From contig NC_015556.1 in assembly GCF_000213805.1 (NCBI RefSeq), positions 372,001-436,000 on the forward strand: DNA of 64,000 nt. The letters run 5' to 3'. This DNA comes from Pseudomonas fulva 12-X (GTDB taxonomy: Bacteria > Pseudomonadota > Gammaproteobacteria > Pseudomonadales > Pseudomonadaceae). A model generated the notes under the pieces. The model searched no databases. It was not told where the DNA came from and saw only the letters and a list, made by a program, of their open reading frames with translations. Positions 61,653 to 64,000 of the stretch are shown piece by piece. Position 1 is the first letter of the stretch. Each line of letters begins with the position of its first letter. The position numbers were made by a program, and so were the translations under genes.

Positions 61653-61689
61653 GCAAAACCCCGTCGTCTCGATGGGGTTTTGCTTTTTT
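61653..61689 (+). terminator. terminator after cyaY-DUF1289
   Basis: GCAAAACCCC/GGGGTTTTGC stem, extended by partial GTCG/CGAT pairing, then a TTTTTT tract. Confidence 0.88.
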
Positions 61690-61719
61690 GGCGTCCAGCA
61701 AAGGAGATATGCCCGCACC

Positions 61720-62127
61720 ATGGCCAGCACACCGTCCATCACCATTACCCGTCTCGATCTGCAGCGCCTCGAGCAGCTGCTCGATGACCTCGATGATGTC
61801 GGCCCGACCGCCGAGGCCCTGCAGGCCGAGCTGGATCGCGCCGAAGTGGTCGGTCACGAGCAGATTCCGGCCGGCGTGGTGACCATGAATTCGCGCGTGC
61901 ATTGTCGCGAGGAAGGAAGTGGCAAGGACTACCACCTGACCCTGGTCTATCCCCAGGACGCTGGCGGCGAGGGCAAGGTATCGATCCTCGCCCCGGTGGG
62001 CGCAGCCCTGCTGGGCCTGAGCGTCGGCCAGCACATCGACTGGCCGGCCCCAGGCGGCAAGGAACTCAAGCTGACCCTGCTGGCAGTCGAATACCAGCCA
62101 GAAGCGGCGGGCGAATACGCGCGCTGA
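61720..62127 (+). CDS. rnk: regulator of nucleoside diphosphate kinase Rnk
   Basis: A 135-residue protein, equal to E. coli Rnk in size. N-terminal helical hairpin (ITRLDLQRLEQLLDDLDDV) then a GreA C-terminal-like domain (YHLTLVYPQDAGGEGKVSILAPVGAALLGLSVGQHIDW, two parts). Rnk binds RNA polymerase without Gre activity. The ATG at 61720 is used because it gives the family start and size; AAGGAG is 13 nt upstream, rather far. An out-of-frame ATG at 61709 is closer to it but leads nowhere. Confidence 0.9.
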   Translation: MASTPSITITRLDLQRLEQLLDDLDDVGPTAEALQAELDRAEVVGHEQIPAGVVTMNSRVHCREEGSGKDYHLTLVYPQDAGGEGKVSILAPVGAALLGLSVGQHIDWPAPGGKELKLTLLAVEYQPEAAGEYAR

Positions 62128-62178
62128 GTTGCATCCGACTCGGCGCCGTTCCCACTGTCGAGTCAGCTCCCTTCTTGG

Positions 62179-62206
62179 CCCGGATCGCGCCGCGATCCGG
62201 GTTTTC
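62179..62206. terminator. terminator between rnk and cyaA
   Basis: CCCGGATCG/CGATCCGGG stem with a CGCCG loop, then TTTTC. It lies between convergent genes. Confidence 0.8.
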
Positions 62207-62221
62207 AGGTAACGCCCATGA

Positions 62222-64000
62222 TCAGGACGTACGCAGCGCGGCGTTCAGCGCCTCTTCGAGACTGGCCTTGTAGCGCAGGTAATGCACCACCGAAGGCTGC
62301 CGCTCGCCGAGCAGCGCGGAAAGGTCGAGGTCGGTGATGTAGCACGGGTACGGTTGCTGCTCGCTGCGTTGGGCGAGGATGTGCCGGGCCACGTTGGCGA
62401 ACAGCTGCTCGCCGTATTCGAGTTCGGAAAACTCCCGGTGGTTGCAGAACAGGCTGACGTAGGCGCGAGGACCTTGGCCCGGCTCGACGATGGCTTGCAC
62501 GTCATAGAACGGCAGGCTGATTTCATTCAGCGGCGCCGGCCTGGGCTCCAGGCGTTGCGCGCGCAGTGGCGGGGTGGGCAGCACCTGGTAGTAGAGAATT
62601 TCCAGCGGCTGCGGCGCGGCGTCGAAGGCCTGGGCCGCGTCGCGCCGGTACAGCAGCGATTGCAGGAAGCGGTGCAACGGTGTCAGCAGGCTGTTTTCGT
62701 TGTGGAACGGCGCCTGACTGCGCCACAGCGCACCGCATTCATCCAGCACGCTGATCTGCGCCTGGCTCTGCGCTTCGTCGAGGCGATAGAACACCTGAAT
62801 GCACGCCGGCCGCCCGGCCTCGAGGATCAGCGCCAGGTCTTCGCCTTCCAGCGCGTTGCGGTCCAGGCGCAGTGGGCTGTATTCGGCGCGATCCTGGGCG
62901 AGGTGTTCGAGCAGCGCGGGCAGATCCTCCAGCGTGCTGTGCCGCACGTCGCCGGGCGTCAGGTCGAGCAAGTGATAGCGGCGGGCGATCTGCAGCAGGT
63001 AGCGCTGCGCCTGGCCGCTGTCGAGGCAGTCGATCAGCTCGCCGAGCAAACCCTCGACGCGCTCGACGATGGTCGCGGCGCGGTTGCGGCAGTAGCAGAA
63101 CACTCGCAGATTGGGGCGCTCGTCGCGCCTGGGCAAGGCGCTTAACACATCGCTCAGGCAGTCGAGCAGCGCGGTGGGACCGTCGTAACGCTCGACCAGC
63201 AACTCGTTCCAGCTGTTGAGGGTGATGCGGTCCAGAGTCAGCACCAGATTGTCGCGCACGCCGGAATAGCCCAGCGGGTCGGTGCGCTCACTGGTCATGT
63301 GCACGTTCATCTGGCTGTGCTGCTTGAGCGGATCGATGCCGACGTTGATCAGCAGCAGTTCTTCGGCAGGCCGGCGCGGGCGTGCCAGAGCGGCTTCGGT
63401 CACGCTCGCCAGGGGCATCGGCAGGGCCTGGGCCAGGCAGCCCAGCAACTGGCTCAATTCGAATTCGGTGAGGTCGCTGTCGCCCGGATGCAGCGACAGA
63501 TGCGTGCCGCTGTCGATCACGCCATTGCGATGGCTCCAGGCGAGCAGCTCGATCAGGCTGCGGGCCTGGCGCAGCGGCGCGAAATCCTGCCATTCCTGGG
63601 CGCCCAGGCTGCCGTTGTAGAGCGCCCAGCGCTCGCCCTTGGGCGACGGGTTATGCACCAGGGTCAGGGTGTCTTCGCCCAGGTCCGGGGCGATGCCCGG
63701 GTTGATGAATTCCACCTTGCCGGCGCGGCGCTCGAAGGCGGCGTACAGGCGCCGGCCCAGCACGGCCAGGTCGCGGCTGCTGGCCGCCACGCCCTCAGGG
63801 CGATTGCGGGCGAACAGCGACAGGAAGCGGTAGCTGTAGTTGAGTTCGTTGACCAGCGCCTGGCGCTCGGCGACCACCTGGCGGACCTTCCACTGGCTGC
63901 GGCTGTCGAGCAGGATCAGCTGGCGTTCGCCCCAGCCCCACTCGCCGGTCAGGCGCTCGAGCAGCAGGCGCTGCCAGCTCTTTTCGCGGTGGCGCGGCGG
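62222..64000 (-). CDS. cyaA: class I adenylate cyclase, N-terminus missing
   Basis: 593 codons of the C-terminal part are present; the N-terminal catalytic domain lies beyond the window edge. The visible part begins PPRHREKSWQRLLLERLTGEW and contains ELNYSYRFLSLFAR, ALYNGSLGAQEWQ, VIDSGTHLSLHPGD, GVRDNLVLTLDRITLNSWNE and the closing LRYKASLEEALNAALRTS, all matching the regulatory half of enterobacterial/pseudomonad CyaA. The protein makes cAMP from ATP for Vfr/CRP signalling. It converges with rnk. Confidence 0.92.
   Translation of the reverse strand, partial: PPRHREKSWQRLLLERLTGEWGWGERQLILLDSRSQWKVRQVVAERQALVNELNYSYRFLSLFARNRPEGVAASSRDLAVLGRRLYAAFERRAGKVEFINPGIAPDLGEDTLTLVHNPSPKGERWALYNGSLGAQEWQDFAPLRQARSLIELLAWSHRNGVIDSGTHLSLHPGDSDLTEFELSQLLGCLAQALPMPLASVTEAALARPRRPAEELLLINVGIDPLKQHSQMNVHMTSERTDPLGYSGVRDNLVLTLDRITLNSWNELLVERYDGPTALLDCLSDVLSALPRRDERPNLRVFCYCRNRAATIVERVEGLLGELIDCLDSGQAQRYLLQIARRYHLLDLTPGDVRHSTLEDLPALLEHLAQDRAEYSPLRLDRNALEGEDLALILEAGRPACIQVFYRLDEAQSQAQISVLDECGALWRSQAPFHNENSLLTPLHRFLQSLLYRRDAAQAFDAAPQPLEILYYQVLPTPPLRAQRLEPRPAPLNEISLPFYDVQAIVEPGQGPRAYVSLFCNHREFSELEYGEQLFANVARHILAQRSEQQPYPCYITDLDLSALLGERQPSVVHYLRYKASLEEALNAALRTS

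Overview
The window is chromosomal DNA from a Pseudomonas species (Gammaproteobacteria). The evidence is high G+C coding sequence with strong third-position bias, spuCDEFGH polyamine genes, an OprE-type porin, SutA, DesA, a SAH riboswitch before ahcY, and gene blocks that, from memory, match several separate P. aeruginosa neighbourhoods (rsmE-bioA-YceI-rhlE-metF-ahcY; metK-tktA-epd-pgk-fbaA; desA-oprE-aguA-spu; comM-ubiK-glnK-amtB-sutA-xerC-dapF-lysA-lptM-cyaY-rnk-cyaA). No rRNA, tRNA, prophage, insertion sequence or CRISPR array was found. Both ends cut genes: rsmE lacks its C-terminus at the left and cyaA its N-terminus at the right.

Layout: 1-7.6 kb holds rsmE, bioA, a cytochrome b561, a YceI protein, an RhlE-type helicase, a siderophore-interacting flavoreductase and ppnN. 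7.8-15.5 kb is dominated by the activated-methyl cycle: metF and ahcY behind a SAH riboswitch, and metK translationally coupled to an ArsR-methyltransferase fusion regulator. A thioesterase, ligB and a small secreted protein lie between them. 15.5-22 kb carries sugar-phosphate metabolism (tktA, epd, pgk, fbaA) with two small lipoproteins. 22-34.4 kb is mixed: a PQQ sugar dehydrogenase, a YgjP-like peptidase, a GreA/B-like protein, YccS, a GST, two c-di-GMP proteins, the DesA desaturase and an OprE-like porin.

34.4-47.2 kb is a polyamine block: agmatine deiminase, a TetR regulator, two glutamylpolyamine synthetases facing away from each other, a putrescine aminotransferase, two periplasmic polyamine-binding proteins (apparently putrescine- and spermidine-type), and the ABC ATPase and permeases. 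47.6-64 kb holds a BetT-like choline transporter, a frameshifted comM, ubiK, a nitrogen operon glnK-amtB-amtB2 with sigma-54 and NtrC-like sites, yjbQ, sutA, the lysA-dapF-DUF484-xerC-HAD operon (successive ATGA or TGATG junctions), lptM, cyaY, a DUF1289 gene, rnk and cyaA.

Most of the window is core genome, and I see no clear new multi-gene defence or mobile system. The most interesting signals are regulatory. A 30-bp near-perfect palindrome lies in front of the ArsR-methyltransferase/metK operon, close to a SAH riboswitch serving ahcY-metF. Hairpins occupy every junction around the two polyamine-binding protein genes. An 810-bp gene-free gap separates the two polyamine synthetase genes, where I recall P. 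aeruginosa having spuA. comM carries a single-base frameshift, and the oprE-like porin has a mosaic base composition.
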